Shown piece after piece: positions 12,737 through 14,930 of a stretch of 14,930 nt of DNA. The DNA is taken from contig JAVVEZ010000083.1 in NCBI GenBank assembly GCA_032250895.1, positions 1 through 14,930 of the forward strand. Reading direction: 5' to 3'. Under the pieces are notes generated by a model. The model did not search any database and was not told the origin of the DNA. It worked only from the letters and a program-made list of their open reading frames with translations. The stretch comes from JAVVEZ01 sp032250895. Lineage in GTDB: Bacteria > Pseudomonadota > Gammaproteobacteria > Pseudomonadales > Pseudohongiellaceae. Within the stretch, counting starts at the first letter, position 1, and every line of letters begins with the position of its first letter. The position numbers and the translations under genes are program-made.

Positions 12737-14863
12737 TTAAATACGCGCAAGCGCATCGAGAAGAATGCTCTCCGTCAGAATCTGCGGCAAAACATTGGCC
12801 GGCTTGCCGGGATCAGCGGGAAACAGCAGATACAGGGGGACGCCACTGGTATTGTAGCGTTTCAACACAGCGGTGATTTCCGGGTCGTTGTTGGTCCAGT
12901 CACCCTTGAGATAGGTGACCTTGGCGGCGCTCATGGCCGCACTCACGGCCTCGGAATCCAGCGCCATGCGCTCATTCACCAGGCAGGTGATGCACCAGGA
13001 TGCGGTCATGTTGACGAACACGGCCACGCCACCGCTGCGCAATTCCGCCAGACGGGCATCGCTGTAACGTTCATAGTGACTGTCCTCTGCCAATGGCGTT
13101 GTCGGCTGTACAGCCATGAACGGGGTGCCGAGGCTGGCAAGTACCAGGGTGAAGGCCAGCACCAGCGCCACCAGGCCGCTCTTGCCATAGGCCGCCGGGG
13201 CGCTGCTGTGCACTGTCCGGATATAAAACCAGACGGCCAGCGCCAGCACGGCAGCGCCGGCGCCGACCATCAGCACCGCCGCCATCCCGGCCTGTCGTCC
13301 AAGCACCCAGAGCAACCACAGCACCGTGGCATACAGTGGCAATGCCAACAGGTGTTTGATTTTCAGCATCCAGGCACCCGGCCGGGGCAGGAAGCGGGTC
13401 AGCGCCGGCAGGCTGGCCAGCAGCACAAAAGGCAGGGCCATGCCGAGCCCCAGAGCCACAAAGACAGCCAGCGCCACCGGCATGGTCTGGGTCAGCGCAA
13501 AACCCAGCGCGGTGCCCATGAAGGGTGCCGTACACGGGCTGGCCACCACGGTTGCCAGCACGCCGGTAAAAAACGAACCGCTGTAACCTTCCCGCTCGGC
13601 CAGCCCGGAACCCAGCCCCATGATGCCGGTGCCGAGCTCCAGCACTCCCGACAGGGACAGCGCCAACAGCAGAAAAAGATAGACCAGCAGGGCCACGAAG
13701 ACCGGTGCTTGCAGATGAAAACCCCAGCCGATGGCCGCACCGCCAGCCTGCAGACTCAGCAGCACCAGCGCCAGCACCAGGAAGGCCAGGACAATGCCGG
13801 CACCGTAGACCAGCGCATGCAGTACGCGCTCCCGGCAGGCACTGTCGCGGCTGGCCGCCAGGCTCATGACCTTCAATGACAGCACCGGAAACACACAGGG
13901 CATCAGGTTCAGTATCATGCCGCCGAGCAGGGCAAAGACGAAGATCATGCCCAGACCGATATCGGCCCGGGCCGGACCGGCGCCAAACACCAGGCTTTTC
14001 AGATCATCCGGAATCTGCCCGGCCAGGGCCGGCCGGGCAGCGATCTGATAAACCGTCTGGCCCTGTTCGTCACTTACCAGCAACAAGCCCCCCAAGCCGT
14101 TCAGAGCGCTACTGTCCAGACGCGGATGCCGGGCCTGGGACAATTGCAGGCTGGACAGCTGGCTGCTGATGACGGGCGGATCCGTGTAATCAAACACCCG
14201 ATGTTCGCCCGGGATGAAACTGATCTTCCTGGCCCCGGCAAAAATCGGCGCGGTGGCCTGCACCACCAGCTTGATCTGGCCGTCCAGTACCGAGTACATC
14301 GCATCCACGGCGATATCCTGCCGGGGAAAAGAGGCCCTGGTGCGCGCAAAACCCGGCGCCCATTGTGGATCGATGGCCACGGGCGGGGCCGTCTGCACGG
14401 GCAGTTCCAGGCTGAGTTCGGCACCCCCGGGAATACAGACATCATCACATTCCAGCCAGTGGACACTGGCCCCGAGCGCAAGCCGGGCAGCATTGAAGGA
14501 TTCGGCCACCGTCAGTTGGGTCAGCAGGAAGATTTCATCCTCGTAGCCGAAATCCACCAGGTCGGCGGGCAATTCGATGCGCTTGGGGGTGGGCCAGACG
14601 ATGGGTCCGGCACTGACGCCCTCGGGCAGATGCCAGGCAATTTCCGTGGGCTTGCCGGCATCACCGGGGTTTTTCCAATAGGTGTGCCAGCGCGGCTGAT
14701 GCACCAGCCGCAGCGCCACCCACAGTGACTGCCCCGGGACCGCCGCAGTGGTTTCTGCCACCAGTTGGGCATCCACATGCAGGCCCTGCACCAGCTGGGC
14801 CTGGCTTGTCTGGGCAAGCAGCGCCGTCAGCAGCAACAGTCGTTTGAAAGACACTAGTGTCAT
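12737..14863 (-). CDS. dsbD: Thiol:disulfide interchange protein DsbD (ScsB-like N-terminal domain)
   Basis: This inner-membrane protein carries electrons from cytoplasmic thioredoxin to periplasmic thiol proteins. Numbering is from the ATG at 14863, chosen because GGAGG lies 6 nt upstream; the ATG at 14884 has no comparable site. A signal peptide covers about 1-22. The periplasmic alpha domain has the cysteine pair in ECDDVC (139, 143). About eight TM segments span 304-560, with the redox Cys323 in LMPCVFP and Cys444 in ASPCTAP. The C-terminal thioredoxin-like domain has WCITC (624, 627) and cis-Pro in SGVPLY. The length of 708 aa is longer than E. coli DsbD (about 565), mostly from the larger N-terminal domain seen in ScsB-like proteins. 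No scsC or scsD neighbour is visible, so partners are unknown. Confidence 0.92.
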   Translation of the reverse strand: MTLVSFKRLLLLTALLAQTSQAQLVQGLHVDAQLVAETTAAVPGQSLWVALRLVHQPRWHTYWKNPGDAGKPTEIAWHLPEGVSAGPIVWPTPKRIELPADLVDFGYEDEIFLLTQLTVAESFNAARLALGASVHWLECDDVCIPGGAELSLELPVQTAPPVAIDPQWAPGFARTRASFPRQDIAVDAMYSVLDGQIKLVVQATAPIFAGARKISFIPGEHRVFDYTDPPVISSQLSSLQLSQARHPRLDSSALNGLGGLLLVSDEQGQTVYQIAARPALAGQIPDDLKSLVFGAGPARADIGLGMIFVFALLGGMILNLMPCVFPVLSLKVMSLAASRDSACRERVLHALVYGAGIVLAFLVLALVLLSLQAGGAAIGWGFHLQAPVFVALLVYLFLLLALSLSGVLELGTGIMGLGSGLAEREGYSGSFFTGVLATVVASPCTAPFMGTALGFALTQTMPVALAVFVALGLGMALPFVLLASLPALTRFLPRPGAWMLKIKHLLALPLYATVLWLLWVLGRQAGMAAVLMVGAGAAVLALAVWFYIRTVHSSAPAAYGKSGLVALVLAFTLVLASLGTPFMAVQPTTPLAEDSHYERYSDARLAELRSGGVAVFVNMTASWCITCLVNERMALDSEAVSAAMSAAKVTYLKGDWTNNDPEITAVLKRYNTSGVPLYLLFPADPGKPANVLPQILTESILLDALARI

Positions 14864-14930
14864 GTCACCCCTCCATTGCCGCATCAGAGCCTGCCAGCGT
14901 GTTCAGTGCAAGGCAGACCGGCGAAGGCAT

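Overview
The window reads as chromosomal DNA of a moderately high-GC proteobacterium, most likely a gammaproteobacterium. This rests on protein character only (RhlE-type DEAD-box helicase, MacAB, DsbD, TrkH); no rRNA or other phylogenetic marker is present.

Layout. 1-440: promoter and a leader of about 340 nt for a DEAD-box RNA helicase (441-1928, +). Convergent to it lies a MacA/MacB-type efflux operon read leftward (5445 to 1976) with a 4-nt GTGA overlap between the two genes. The 313-nt gap between macA and the next gene, a glutaredoxin (5759-6001, -), holds a nested tandem repeat: a decamer array plus two identical GC-rich hairpins. A TrkH-type potassium transporter (6167-7615, +) diverges from the glutaredoxin.

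7616-9280 is an accessory island, all on the minus strand. From its upstream end it holds a truncated Cmr6-like RAMP fragment (type III-B CRISPR-Cas), an unassigned open-frame remnant, an intact AbrB/PIN-type (VapBC-like) toxin-antitoxin pair, and a CARF-like gene start with an in-frame TGA at codon 15 that is cut off at the trkH 3' end. I read this as a decayed type III CRISPR-Cas locus in which only the toxin-antitoxin pair survives. No CRISPR array remains in the window.

9363-14863 is a leftward run of metabolic genes. dsbD (transmembrane thiol-disulfide reductase) is followed by folD (one-carbon/folate metabolism), whose sequence looks Bacteroidota-like to me. Next comes a MITE-like element of about 160 bp with 20-bp perfect terminal inverted repeats, lying against the start of trpD (anthranilate phosphoribosyltransferase). 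trpD is translationally coupled to an amidohydrolase-family decarboxylase resembling LigW and gamma-resorcylate decarboxylase. A 14-bp tandem repeat runs through the folD stop codon.

The most notable points are the CRISPR/toxin-antitoxin relic, the hairpin-decamer array between grx and macA, the MITE abutting trpD, and the trpD-decarboxylase pairing.
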